Assembly: GCF_023922585.1 (NCBI RefSeq)
Contig: NZ_JAMFTN010000021.1
Coordinates: 62,001-126,000, forward strand
Origin: Aliidiomarina quisquiliarum
GTDB taxonomy: Bacteria > Pseudomonadota > Gammaproteobacteria > Enterobacterales > Alteromonadaceae
Length of the DNA stretch: 64,000 nt
Reading direction: 5' to 3'
Shown here: positions 55,167-64,000 of the stretch, one piece after another
Layout: each line of letters starts with the position of its first letter
Numbering within the stretch: position 1 is the first letter of the stretch
The notes under the pieces: model-generated
The model's database searches: none
What the model was told of the DNA's origin: nothing
What the model saw: the letters and a program-made list of their open reading frames with translations, nothing else
Program-made: the position numbers and the translations under genes

Positions 55167-56443
55167 GCGATAAAATATGTGTGGTAGGTCTAGGTTATGT
55201 GGGCTTACCGCTAGCAGTAGCTTTCGCTGAGCACCACCAAGTACTAGGATTTGACGTGAACGCAAGCCGCGTTGCAGCCTTAAACCAAGGCGTTGACGAC
55301 ACTAAAGAAGTCGGCAGTAAAGAGCTCTTAGCAGCTATGGCTGGTGCCAACCCCAAGCTGTGTTTTAGTAGCCAGGTAGCCGATAGTGCCGACTGCACAA
55401 TTTATATTGTTACCGTTCCTACGCCCATTGATAGTGCCAACCGGCCTGACTTAAGCCCGTTGATTATGGCTTCTCAGGCGGTGGGCTCAGTGCTAAATAA
55501 AGGCGATTTAGTTATTTATGAGTCGACGGTTTACCCAGGGGTAACAGAAGACGTGTGTGTGCTTGAGTTAGAAAAAGCGTCGGGTTTGGTATTTAACCAA
55601 GACTTTTTCTGTGGTTATTCCCCTGAGCGCATTAACCCGGGCGATAAAAACAAAACATTCAAAAACATTTTAAAAATTACCTCGGGATCAACGCCGGAAA
55701 TTGCCATTCGGGTTGACGAATTATATAAAAAAGTGGTTACCGCTGGTACCTACTTAACCTCGAGCATTCGCGTGGCAGAAGCCGCCAAAGTGATTGAAAA
55801 TACCCAGCGCGACGTGAACATAGCACTAATGAACGAGCTGGCGCTAATTTTTAACCAAATGGGTATCGACACTCGGGAAGTAATTGAAGCTGCGGCTACC
55901 AAGTGGAACTTTATTAAACTGTTCCCTGGTTTGGTAGGTGGGCACTGTATTGGCGTAGACCCTTATTACCTTACCTTTAAAGCGGAAGAACTAGGGTATA
56001 GCCCCAACTTAATTTTGTCGTCGCGGCATATCAATAATGGCATGGCAAAGTATGTGGCGGAACGAGTTATTAAACTTATGATCGACGACGGCTTGGTTAT
56101 TAAAGGGGCTAAGGTATTAGTTCTTGGTTATAGCTTTAAAGAAGACTGCCCCGATATTCGCAACACTAAAGTGGCAGATATTGTTGCTGAACTGAACGAT
56201 TATGGCGTTAACACCACGGTACACGACAGTGGTGTGGGTGTTGCGCAATTGACCGCAGTGGGTGGTTTCGACGTGGCCCATAACCCACGCACCGACGGCA
56301 AAAAATACGATGCGGTTATTGTTGCCGTTGGGCATAAAGAATACTGTAGTTACAGCCAGGCCGAGTTTGAAAACTTATGCCAAGGCACACCTATTCTTGT
56401 AGATGTAAAAGGTATTGTGCCAAAACCAAGCTGGCGGTTATAA
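55163..56443 (+). CDS. TviB/WbpO-like UDP-N-acetylhexosamine 6-dehydrogenase
   Basis: A 426-residue nucleotide-sugar dehydrogenase. The NAD motif is VVGLGYVGLPLAVAFAE at the N-terminus, FCGYSPERINPGDK is in the middle, and the catalytic Cys lies in GGHCIGVDPYYL (about 263). The UDP-binding C-terminal domain contains LGYSFKEDCPDIRNTK. The segment pattern is that of TviB/WbpO enzymes that make UDP-GalNAcA or UDP-GlcNAcA. It overlaps the acyltransferase gene by four bases and so is translationally coupled. Confidence 0.9.
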   Translation: MSDKICVVGLGYVGLPLAVAFAEHHQVLGFDVNASRVAALNQGVDDTKEVGSKELLAAMAGANPKLCFSSQVADSADCTIYIVTVPTPIDSANRPDLSPLIMASQAVGSVLNKGDLVIYESTVYPGVTEDVCVLELEKASGLVFNQDFFCGYSPERINPGDKNKTFKNILKITSGSTPEIAIRVDELYKKVVTAGTYLTSSIRVAEAAKVIENTQRDVNIALMNELALIFNQMGIDTREVIEAAATKWNFIKLFPGLVGGHCIGVDPYYLTFKAEELGYSPNLILSSRHINNGMAKYVAERVIKLMIDDGLVIKGAKVLVLGYSFKEDCPDIRNTKVADIVAELNDYGVNTTVHDSGVGVAQLTAVGGFDVAHNPRTDGKKYDAVIVAVGHKEYCSYSQAEFENLCQGTPILVDVKGIVPKPSWRL

Positions 56444-56458
56444 ACTGAGGAGCCACGA

Positions 56459-57364
56459 ATGAGCGAAAAATTAGTCTACGCAGTGGATGTACCTTGGTAT
56501 CAAGGAATTCAAGAGTTTGCTTTGCGCATGGCGGTAAGTAAATTACTTCCTATGCGCTTTCTATATGGCAAAGCGCCGCAGCAACTTAACCCTAAAACGG
56601 GCCGTTTAAGCATAGAAATAGTAAGTCATTGTTGGCGCTATTCACATTTGCATGCTTACCAGCTCAGTTCACTCGTTCAGCATGCCCCCGAAAATGTAGA
56701 CATTATTATGACAGTTTTCCACGCGGCCGAAGACGAGGCAACCTGCCAACTGTTGGAGTTTTTTGGCCAACGCCAAGTGGCCAACGTAACTTGGAACTGG
56801 CAACAAATAGCGGCACCCGACTTATTTCGTCGGGCCATAGGTCGTAATCGTGTAGCCAAAACCACTAAGGCCGATTGGGTATGGTTTGCCGACTGTGACT
56901 TAGTATTTGGTGAAGGTTGTTTAGACAGTTTGGCTCAATCGTTACAAGGTCGCACAGAACCCTTGGTGTTTCCTGCGCAAGAGCGTATTACCCCATTGCT
57001 AACCGACGACAGCCCAATGCTGAAAGCAGCAAAACAGCCCAAAATAGTGAGTGTGAATGCTGACGACTTCACCCTGCGGGTGTTAGAACGGGCGGTGGGT
57101 GCTTACCAAATTGTGCATGGCGACGTATGCCGTTCTATGGGCTATTGTGCCGATATAGGTGCTTACCAACGGCCTACCGACCGCTGGAAGAAAACCTTTG
57201 AAGACCGTGCATTTCGCTGGTTATTGGGCAGCCACGGCGTGCCAGTAACGGTTGATTCAGTGTACCGTATTCGGCATATTGAAAAAGGCCGCTACCATGG
57301 TGGCAAAACCAGTTCAAAAATGCGGCAAACCATTCGTAAAGTACAAGATGCTACCCGCGATTAA
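56459..57364 (+). CDS. GT-A type glycosyltransferase
   Basis: A 301-residue soluble glycosyltransferase. A Rossmann-like start (LSIEIVSHCWRYSHLHAYQLSSLVQHAP) follows an N-terminal basic patch. The metal-binding DxD is seen as WFADCDLVF (about 142-150), and a basic C-terminal tail may touch the membrane. The donor may be the uronic acid sugar made by the preceding gene, which is inference. AGGAG lies before the ATG, 15 bases after the dehydrogenase gene. Confidence 0.78.
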   Translation: MSEKLVYAVDVPWYQGIQEFALRMAVSKLLPMRFLYGKAPQQLNPKTGRLSIEIVSHCWRYSHLHAYQLSSLVQHAPENVDIIMTVFHAAEDEATCQLLEFFGQRQVANVTWNWQQIAAPDLFRRAIGRNRVAKTTKADWVWFADCDLVFGEGCLDSLAQSLQGRTEPLVFPAQERITPLLTDDSPMLKAAKQPKIVSVNADDFTLRVLERAVGAYQIVHGDVCRSMGYCADIGAYQRPTDRWKKTFEDRAFRWLLGSHGVPVTVDSVYRIRHIEKGRYHGGKTSSKMRQTIRKVQDATRD

Positions 57365-57390
57365 CGTTAAGAAAAAGGATAAGGAACACA

Positions 57391-58305
57391 ATGCACAAAC
57401 CACAAGAAGGAATCTGTGCAGAACCTAGCATTCACAGTTGGGTGTTGTTATTAGATGTAACTTCCGACGATGTGCATGGCTTACGCCAGCAAATAAGCCG
57501 ATTTCCTCAATTTGCCGATAAGTTAGCCGACCGATTTTCTGAAGCGCACCTAAGCTGCGTATTAGCCGTGGGTGAAGGCTATTGGGATATTCTTGCCTCA
57601 ACGCGCCCACGGGAGTTAGCACCACAGCCAGAATTCCCTGATAGCGACTATCCTTTACCTGCTAGCCACGCTGACTTAGCGCTAATTTTTCGTGCCGATC
57701 GTATGGATGCTAACTACTTTGCCGGTCGGGTGATGCTAGAGTGGCTACAAGACTTTGTGGCACTAAACGAAGAAGTGCATGGCTTTCGTTATTTAGACGG
57801 CCGTGACTTATTTGGCTTTAAACTAGACACGGACATGCCCCATGGCTTGCAGCGTCGAGCTTTAGCCTTGGTGCCAGACAGCGACAGTAAAGAATTTGCT
57901 GGTGGTAGTTATTTATGGCTGCAACGTTACTTTTTAGATCTGAAGCGCTGGGACACACTAAGTGTTGAAGCGCAGCGCGACATAATGGGGCGTGAAAAAG
58001 TAAGTGGTCAGCCGTGGCCCACAGAAGGGGCTAACCACCATGTCAAAACTAAGCGAACCCTTAGCAACGATCAAGAGCTGGCCTTGTGGCGAGTACAAAT
58101 GCCGGTAGCTAGCATGCAAACGGCGGGCGAGTTGGTATTTCATTGGAGTCGGTCGCAAAAAGATATTGAGCAATTCTTAGCACAGCGATACTGCGCCAGT
58201 GAACTAAATGAGGTAAGTGCAGATCCGTTATTAAACTACCAAACCGCTGAACGCAACGACATTATGTTTGCGCCGTCGCGTACCTGGTTAGCTGAACTGA
58301 AGTGA
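57391..58305 (+). CDS. DyP-type heme peroxidase
   Basis: A 304-residue protein of the DyP family, class B/P-like by size. The ferredoxin-like N-terminal half holds CVLAVGEGYWDIL, then the Asp of the family's GxxDG-type motif in GFRYLDGRDLFG. The proximal heme His is probably in the NHHVKTKRT segment near 217-218, and a distal-side Arg follows in HWSRSQKD. The GxxDG spacing is unusual (two extra residues). No Tat or Sec signal is visible, so it is cytoplasmic or encapsulated. It follows the glycosyltransferase gene by 26 bases with AAGGA, so it seems to be in the same operon. Confidence 0.82.
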   Translation: MHKPQEGICAEPSIHSWVLLLDVTSDDVHGLRQQISRFPQFADKLADRFSEAHLSCVLAVGEGYWDILASTRPRELAPQPEFPDSDYPLPASHADLALIFRADRMDANYFAGRVMLEWLQDFVALNEEVHGFRYLDGRDLFGFKLDTDMPHGLQRRALALVPDSDSKEFAGGSYLWLQRYFLDLKRWDTLSVEAQRDIMGREKVSGQPWPTEGANHHVKTKRTLSNDQELALWRVQMPVASMQTAGELVFHWSRSQKDIEQFLAQRYCASELNEVSADPLLNYQTAERNDIMFAPSRTWLAELK

Positions 58306-58317
58306 TTATAAATTAGC

Positions 58318-58797
58318 TTAGGGTGCGTGGGTTTCAAATAGGCGACGCACGTTATCAATGGTTTGCTCAATATTTTGTACTTTCACGGGGGCAATAAATA
58401 TAGTGTCGTCGCCAGCAATAGTGCCTAACACGCCTTCTTTTTTACCTACCGAGTCGAGTAACCGCGCAATAAGCTGAGCGGCACCTGGCGTAGTGCGAAT
58501 AATCACCATTACGTCGTTGTGCTCTACGTCTAACACTAATTGTTTTAGCGAGCTGCGAGCCGAAGGCATGGAAAATTCAGGTGGCAAGCAATACACCATT
58601 TCCTCTTTGCCATTGCGTGCCCGAACGGCGCCAAGGCGACTAAGCATGCGCGACACTTTCGATTGATTCATCGAATGAAAACCTTGCTCTTGCAAGGCTT
58701 CAACAATTTCGGCTTGCGATGAATAGCGCTCTTCTTTTAATAGCGTGCGAAAAGCTTCTGTTAGGGGGTCTTGGTGTGAAGTACTCATAAGCTCCAT
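58318..58797 (-). CDS. argR: Arginine repressor ArgR
   Basis: A 159-residue hexameric arginine-dependent regulator. The N-terminal winged helix covers about 10-75 ([37 protein letters not shown]). The C-terminal domain has [14 protein letters not shown] and the arginine-binding [11 protein letters not shown]. Start may be 58797 or the ATG three codons later; neither has an ideal ribosome-binding site. It is divergent from mdh, an arrangement conserved in many gammaproteobacteria. Confidence 0.95.
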   Translation of the reverse strand: MELMSTSHQDPLTEAFRTLLKEERYSSQAEIVEALQEQGFHSMNQSKVSRMLSRLGAVRARNGKEEMVYCLPPEFSMPSARSSLKQLVLDVEHNDVMVIIRTTPGAAQLIARLLDSVGKKEGVLGTIAGDDTIFIAPVKVQNIEQTIDNVRRLFETHAP

Positions 58798-58806
58798 AAA
58801 TATTCA
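58793..58806. promoter_or_regulatory. Possible ARG box at the argR start
   Basis: On the minus strand this reads TGAATATTTATGGA, matching most positions of the ARG box half-operator TGAATAATTATTCA. Autoregulation by ArgR is known in other species. Only one box is clear, where functional sites normally come in pairs. Confidence 0.35.
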
Positions 58807-58932
58807 ATATCAGACAAACTAAGTGTACCGTATAATAAGGCTTACACCTAGTATTGCTAATGTGGCAAAAGTTGTATTTCAAGGCAACATAATATAGTGT
58901 TTGTGCCCTGCAACTGACAAACGGAGTGAGAC

Positions 58933-59868
58933 ATGAAAGTAGCAGTTTTAGGCGCCGCTGGCGGTATTGGCCAGGCGTTATCTCTTCTTTTAAAAACCCA
59001 ACTACCAGCAGGGTCTGAGCTGGCATTATTCGACATTGCACCAGTTACACCTGGTGTTGCAGTTGATTTAAGCCATATCCCTACAGCGGTTGCGGTAACA
59101 GGTTATGGCCAAGACGGCTTAACTAAAGCACTAAAAGGTGCTGATATTGTAATTATTCCAGCGGGCGTACCACGTAAGCCGGGTATGGATCGTTCAGACT
59201 TATTTAATATGAACGCGGGCATTATTCGCAATTTGGTCGAACATATTGCAGATACCTGCCCTAAAGCCCTAGTAGGTATTATTACCAACCCAGTTAATAC
59301 CACCGTGGCTATTGCTGCTGAAGTATTAAAGCAAAAGGGTGTATACGACAAAAACCGTTTGTTCGGGGTAACAACACTTGACGTTATTCGTGCCGAAACC
59401 TTTGTTGCTGAACTGAAGGGGCTAAGCCCAACCGACGTCACAGTGCCGGTTATTGGTGGCCACAGTGGTACAACTATTTTGCCACTATTGTCTCAAGTGC
59501 AGGGTGTTGAATTTACTGCTGCTGAAGTTGAATCATTAACCTTACGTATTCAAAACGCCGGTACGGAAGTGGTTGAAGCGAAAGCGGGCGGTGGTTCAGC
59601 AACGCTTTCTATGGGCTATGCCGCAGCACGTTTTTGCGCTTCGTTAGTAAAAGCAGTGCAGGGCGAAGAGGTTGTTGACTACGCTTATGTGGAAAGCAAT
59701 GGCGGTGAGGCCGACTACTTTGCCCAAGCAGTACGCTTAGGGAAAGACGGCATTATTGAAATATTACCCTACGGTGAATTAAGCGAGTTTGAAACCACGT
59801 CGAAAAACGACATGTTAGCAGGCTTGAATAAAGACATTAAAATGGGCGTGGACTTCGTTCACGGTTAA
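58933..59868 (+). CDS. mdh: Malate dehydrogenase (NAD)
   Basis: Mdh oxidises malate to oxaloacetate in the TCA cycle. The 311-residue product matches E. coli (312). The NAD motif is [16 protein letters not shown], substrate Arg residues lie in [13 protein letters not shown], the NPVNTTV segment follows, and the active-site His is in [18 protein letters not shown] precedes the ATG. A bidirectional terminator follows. Confidence 0.98.
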   Translation: MKVAVLGAAGGIGQALSLLLKTQLPAGSELALFDIAPVTPGVAVDLSHIPTAVAVTGYGQDGLTKALKGADIVIIPAGVPRKPGMDRSDLFNMNAGIIRNLVEHIADTCPKALVGIITNPVNTTVAIAAEVLKQKGVYDKNRLFGVTTLDVIRAETFVAELKGLSPTDVTVPVIGGHSGTTILPLLSQVQGVEFTAAEVESLTLRIQNAGTEVVEAKAGGGSATLSMGYAAARFCASLVKAVQGEEVVDYAYVESNGGEADYFAQAVRLGKDGIIEILPYGELSEFETTSKNDMLAGLNKDIKMGVDFVHG

Positions 59869-59888
59869 TATGCGCCTATACAGGCATT

Positions 59889-59928
59889 AAAAAAGGCAGC
59901 TGGGTGAATTTCCTCAGCTGCCTTTTTT
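59889..59928. terminator. Bidirectional terminator between mdh and ispB
   Basis: AAAAAAGGCAGCTG (59889-59902) pairs with CAGCTGCCTTTTTT (59915-59928). It has A- and T-runs on both sides and serves the two convergent genes. Confidence 0.93.
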
Positions 59929-59944
59929 GTAACTAAAACAAGGG

Positions 59945-60916
59945 TTAGGTAACCCGTTCAACGGAAAGATGGGCAAGAGCTACCAAGGCGTCTTTATACT
60001 CACCTGGTGGAAACAGCTCAAGCTCAGCAATTGCCAAAGCACACTGCTCTAAGGCTTTGTTTTTAGTGTACTCAAGGGCGCCGGTACGTTCCATTATGGC
60101 TAGAATTTGGTCGAGTTTGTCGCGTTCGCCGCCATTTTCTATGGCATGACGTATTAATTCAGCATCGTCGCCGGTGCTTTGCCACATGGCATATAGCAAC
60201 GGTAAAGTTGGCTTGCCTTCAGCTAAGTCGTCGCCGGCATCTTTACCCATGGTGGCCACATCGGCAGTGTAGTCGAGTAAATCGTCTACTAATTGAAAAG
60301 CCGTACCTATGTGGCGGCCATAGTTAGCCGCAGCTTGTTCAACATTGGCTGGCTGGTGGCTGATCACTGCAGCCAGTTGCACTGCTGCTTCAAATAGCCG
60401 AGCGGTTTTACTGTAAATAACATTGAAGTAGCTTTCTTCGGTGGTGTCGGGGTCGTTGCAGTTCATTAACTGCATTACTTCACCTTCAGCTATAACGTTG
60501 GTGGAGTTGGCTAAAATTTCCATTACCCGCATAGACTTGGTCGACACCATTAGCTGAAAAGAGCGGCTGTAAAGGAAGTCACCAACCAACACACTAGCTT
60601 CATTGCCAAAGCGCGCATTAGCAGTTTCTTTGCCGCGCCGCACGTGAGAGTCGTCCACCACATCATCGTGTAACAGTGTTGAAGTATGAATAAATTCAAT
60701 GATAGTGGCTAACACGTGATGTAGTTCTCCCTTATACCCAAGGGCACGGGCAGCTAATACAGTTAACAAGGGGCGTATACGTTTACCGCCACTATTAATA
60801 ATATAAAAGCCAAGTTGATTAATAAGAACAACATCTGAGCGTAGCTGTGAATTGATCAGATCATTGACTGCTGCCATGTCGTGTTGAGACAGCGATTGAA
60901 TCGCAGATTGGTCCAT
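59945..60916 (-). CDS. ispB: Octaprenyl (polyprenyl) diphosphate synthase IspB
   Basis: IspB elongates farnesyl diphosphate with isopentenyl units to make the quinone side chain. The 323-residue product has GGKRIRP, the first Asp-rich motif DDVVDDSHVRRG, GDFLYSRSF and the second motif DDLLDYTAD. Alignment with the E. coli N-terminus supports the ATG at 60916; an in-frame ATG nine codons upstream is less likely. It is divergent from rplU as in E. coli. Chain length (usually C40) cannot be read from sequence alone. Confidence 0.96.
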   Translation of the reverse strand: MDQSAIQSLSQHDMAAVNDLINSQLRSDVVLINQLGFYIINSGGKRIRPLLTVLAARALGYKGELHHVLATIIEFIHTSTLLHDDVVDDSHVRRGKETANARFGNEASVLVGDFLYSRSFQLMVSTKSMRVMEILANSTNVIAEGEVMQLMNCNDPDTTEESYFNVIYSKTARLFEAAVQLAAVISHQPANVEQAAANYGRHIGTAFQLVDDLLDYTADVATMGKDAGDDLAEGKPTLPLLYAMWQSTGDDAELIRHAIENGGERDKLDQILAIMERTGALEYTKNKALEQCALAIAELELFPPGEYKDALVALAHLSVERVT

Positions 60917-61007
60917 GATTACTAATAACCCTTGTCGGATCATTTAAATTGAGGCTTTATTTTACCGATAAATAGAAATTCTTCCAGCCCTTATGCCGTG
61001 TATCGTG

Positions 61008-61154
61008 TATACTTCAGCCTATAAGTAGACGAGTGTAGGTAGATAAAGCAATAAAACGTATTTTTTATATACGTTCGTCTTGCTTTTCTAGGGTGAATTT
61101 TGTAGAATTCGCAACCTGAATTTAGATTGAAGCGCCCAATAGGGCATTTTGGAG
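61008..61154 (+). promoter_or_regulatory. rplU leader with candidate -10 and hairpins
   Basis: TATACT at 61008-61013 is a -10 candidate without a clear -35. The leader then has a stem AACGTAT/ATACGTT (61055-61061 with 61069-61075) and a short GCCC/GGGC hairpin (61134-61145) just before the GGAG ribosome-binding site at 61151-61154. Ribosomal-protein leaders often bind their product to control translation; that is only a possibility here. Confidence 0.4.
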
Positions 61155-61161
61155 AATAACT

Positions 61162-61473
61162 ATGTACGCGGTATTTCAAAGTGGCGGTAAGCAACACCGT
61201 GTCACCGAGGGCCAGACCGTTCGCCTGGAAAAGCTAGAAGTAGCTACCGGTGATACCGTTGAGTTTGAGAATGTTCTCATGCTCTCTGATGGTGATAAAG
61301 TAACTATTGGTGCTCCTTTTGTGGCTGGTGGTAAAGTTACAGCGGAAGTTGTAAGCCACGGTCGTGGTGACAAAATTAAAATCGTGAAATTCCGTCGTCG
61401 GAAGCATTCACGTACACAAATGGGTCATCGTCAGTGGTACACTGAAGTGAAAATCACCAGTGTTGGCGCGTAA
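61162..61473 (+). CDS. rplU: 50S ribosomal protein L21
   Basis: A 103-residue L21, the same size as in E. coli, starting [14 protein letters not shown]. It ends with the basic segment [23 protein letters not shown]. It binds 23S rRNA in the large subunit. GGAG lies seven bases before the ATG. rpmA follows after 18 bases. Confidence 0.98.
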   Translation: MYAVFQSGGKQHRVTEGQTVRLEKLEVATGDTVEFENVLMLSDGDKVTIGAPFVAGGKVTAEVVSHGRGDKIKIVKFRRRKHSRTQMGHRQWYTEVKITSVGA

Positions 61474-61491
61474 ATAGAGGAGTAACGACAA

Positions 61492-61749
61492 ATGGCAACA
61501 AAAAAAGCAGGTGGTTCTACCCGTAACGGTCGCGACTCAGAAGCCAAACGCCTTGGTGTAAAACGCTATGGCGGCGAGTCAGTACTTGCAGGTAACATCT
61601 TAGTTCGTCAGCGCGGTACAAAGTTTCACGCTGGGGTAAACGTTGGTGTTGGTCGTGACCACACCTTGTTCGCTAAAGTTGATGGAAAGGTTTCTTTCTC
61701 TCAAAGCGGACCAAAAAACCGTAAGTTCATCAGCATCGAAGCTGAATAA
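61492..61749 (+). CDS. rpmA: 50S ribosomal protein L27
   Basis: An 85-residue L27 with the N-terminal [16 protein letters not shown] that reaches the peptidyl-transferase centre, followed by [11 protein letters not shown] and the [11 protein letters not shown]-type segment (here [16 protein letters not shown]). No N-terminal cleavable extension of the Firmicutes type is present. It is encoded with rplU and followed by a terminator. Confidence 0.98.
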   Translation: MATKKAGGSTRNGRDSEAKRLGVKRYGGESVLAGNILVRQRGTKFHAGVNVGVGRDHTLFAKVDGKVSFSQSGPKNRKFISIEAE

Positions 61750-61769
61750 AAAACTTAGCGTTTTTGACA

Positions 61770-61797
61770 AAAACCCCGCCTTTACGCGGGGTTTTTT
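61770..61797 (+). terminator. Rho-independent terminator after rpmA
   Basis: AAAACCCCGC (61770-61779) pairs with GCGGGGTTTT (61786-61795), ending in a T-run. It implies at least partial separation of obgE from rplU-rpmA transcription. Confidence 0.93.
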
Positions 61798-61876
61798 CGT
61801 ATAAGGCCCAGTATTTTGTTAGAATGTATGGGTAAAGTAATTCAAGTATGAAGGTTTTCTTGCAGCAGGTAATTAA

Positions 61877-63055
<1,179 letters not shown>

Positions 63056-63092
63056 CGGTTGTGTGGTTGGGTTAGCTTAAGGAGCGGCAGCA

Positions 63093-63584
63093 ATGCAACA
63101 TATTTCTTTGGTTGCCGCTATGGCAAACAATAGAGTCATTGGCAAAAACGGCCAAATGCCCTGGCATTTGCCAAGCGAATTGCAGTACTTTAAAGAAATT
63201 ACCATGGGTAAGCCTATTGTGATGGGGCGTACTACGTTTGAGTCGATTGGTAGGCCCTTACCAGGTAGGCAAAATATAGTTATTTCTCGTCAGCCGCATT
63301 TATTGCCTGCTACAGTAGACGCAGTAAAGTCGCCTGCCGAGGCGTTAGCGTTAGTGGCACAGGCTGCAGAAGTAATGGTAATAGGCGGTGGGCAAATTTA
63401 TGACTGTTTTATACCCCATGCGACGCGGATGTATTTAACCCATATAGATATGGCCGTGGAAGGGGATACCTACTTCCCCATTTGGGATGATAAACAATGG
63501 CTTAGAAAAAAATTAAGGCAGGTGCCAGGTGTTAATGCCGAACAACCTGCTTATACTAGCTATGTTTATGAAAAGCTGCGATAA
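63093..63584 (+). CDS. folA: Dihydrofolate reductase
   Basis: FolA reduces dihydrofolate to tetrahydrofolate with NADPH. The 163-residue product has VAAMANNRVIGKNGQMPWHLP, GKPIVMGRTTFESIGRPLPGRQN, VMVIGGGQIYD and the TYFPIWDD end. The active-site acid that is Asp27 in E. coli is Glu29 here (MPWHLPSEL); Glu is usual in eukaryotic enzymes and less so in bacteria. AGGAG precedes the ATG. It follows obgE by 37 bases. Confidence 0.95.
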   Translation: MQHISLVAAMANNRVIGKNGQMPWHLPSELQYFKEITMGKPIVMGRTTFESIGRPLPGRQNIVISRQPHLLPATVDAVKSPAEALALVAQAAEVMVIGGGQIYDCFIPHATRMYLTHIDMAVEGDTYFPIWDDKQWLRKKLRQVPGVNAEQPAYTSYVYEKLR

Positions 63585-63703
63585 CAAGCAGGTTTAGCAC
63601 GCCACATGTCGGTAATCTGATTTGTTTCTATTGCCTATGTTGCGTAGAATTATAATAGTTCGTACTTTGTTTATTTAGTAAAGTAAGGCCTTGGGGGGCT
63701 TCT

Positions 63704-64000
63704 ATGAAAAAATTGTTTGTTACTATAGTGAGTGCTGCTGCAATGCTTGCAAGCGCAACTGTGGCGAATCTTACTGTAACAGGGGCAGCTCAGGCAGATG
63801 CTTTAGCCCAGAACTTATGTACTTATGTTGAAGGTAATGACCGTTTACGTATGCGCCAGAAGCTGCGTGAAGACAGACTTCAACTACGACGGGTATATGA
63901 GTCGATAGTTTGCAATGGAATGACCTTAATTCAGTTTGCTATGCATACGGGTTCAGACGATATCGGTGAGTTTATGGTATCGCAGTTACCAGGCTCGGCG
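63704..64000 (+). CDS. DUF3718 family secreted protein, 3' end cut by window edge
   Basis: From an ATG at 63704, behind GGGGGG, 99 codons run open to the window end. An N-terminal signal (KKLFVTIVSAAAMLASATVA) is followed by a DUF3718-like domain with LCTYVEGNDRLRMRQKLREDRL, VYESIVCNGMTLIQFA and a Cys pair. Such proteins of about 120 residues are periplasmic and uncharacterised in Alteromonadales and Shewanella. The gene is separate from folA (119-base gap). Confidence 0.75.
   Translation, partial: MKKLFVTIVSAAAMLASATVANLTVTGAAQADALAQNLCTYVEGNDRLRMRQKLREDRLQLRRVYESIVCNGMTLIQFAMHTGSDDIGEFMVSQLPGSA

Overview
The window is chromosomal DNA of a marine-type gammaproteobacterium. The protein set and gene order (coaE-pilD-pilC-pilB-pilA-nadC-ampD-ampE-pdhR-aceE-aceF-lpd, divergent argR/mdh, ispB/rplU-rpmA-obgE) suggest Alteromonadales, most likely the Idiomarina/Aliidiomarina group. 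The genus is inferred from family resemblance only. Genes are densely packed, no gene-free stretch exceeds 300 bases, and I saw no rRNA, tRNA, CRISPR array, transposase or prophage.

Left part (1-17.9 kb): a minus-strand type IV pilus operon (pilA-pilB-pilC-pilD-coaE, with an unusually short PilB), then nadC with a retropepsin-like protease gene. On the plus strand follow ampD-ampE and the pyruvate dehydrogenase genes pdhR-aceE-aceF and lpd, with a good PdhR operator before pdhR. A small membrane protein, ribA, an M13 peptidase and a DUF2058 protein come next. A 71-bp element bounded by inverted repeats lies between ribA and the M13 peptidase gene.

Middle part (18-36.6 kb): a large secreted zinc metalloprotease, then a copper/silver efflux operon (Cys/His-rich periplasmic protein, CusB-like adaptor with metal-binding domains at both ends, long CusA-like pump) followed by ogt and a lipoprotein. 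These face a second RND pump with its own adaptor and a divergent LysR regulator. A Kef-type antiporter and a small esterase follow.

Right part (35.5-64 kb): a ModE-type regulator with a substrate-binding domain is divergent from an NAD-linked molybdenum formate dehydrogenase operon (fdsG-fdsB-fdsA-fdhD-fdsD). A C-terminal remnant of an RtcB RNA ligase gene separates it from acnB. A Fic AMP-transferase gene in AT-rich surroundings and a tetR-acrA-acrB multidrug operon follow. Next is a four-gene operon of a membrane acyltransferase, a TviB-like UDP-sugar dehydrogenase, a glycosyltransferase and a DyP peroxidase. The window ends with housekeeping genes: argR, mdh, ispB, rplU, rpmA, obgE, folA and the start of a DUF3718 protein gene.

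Taken together the genes cover central carbon flow (PDH, aconitase, malate dehydrogenase), formate oxidation to NADH, export of metals and drugs by three RND systems without a local outer-membrane channel, and a small surface-glycan module. No element is clearly a new defence or mobile system. The most unusual items are the short PilB, the RtcB remnant, the modified Cus system, the glycan/DyP operon and the inverted-repeat element.
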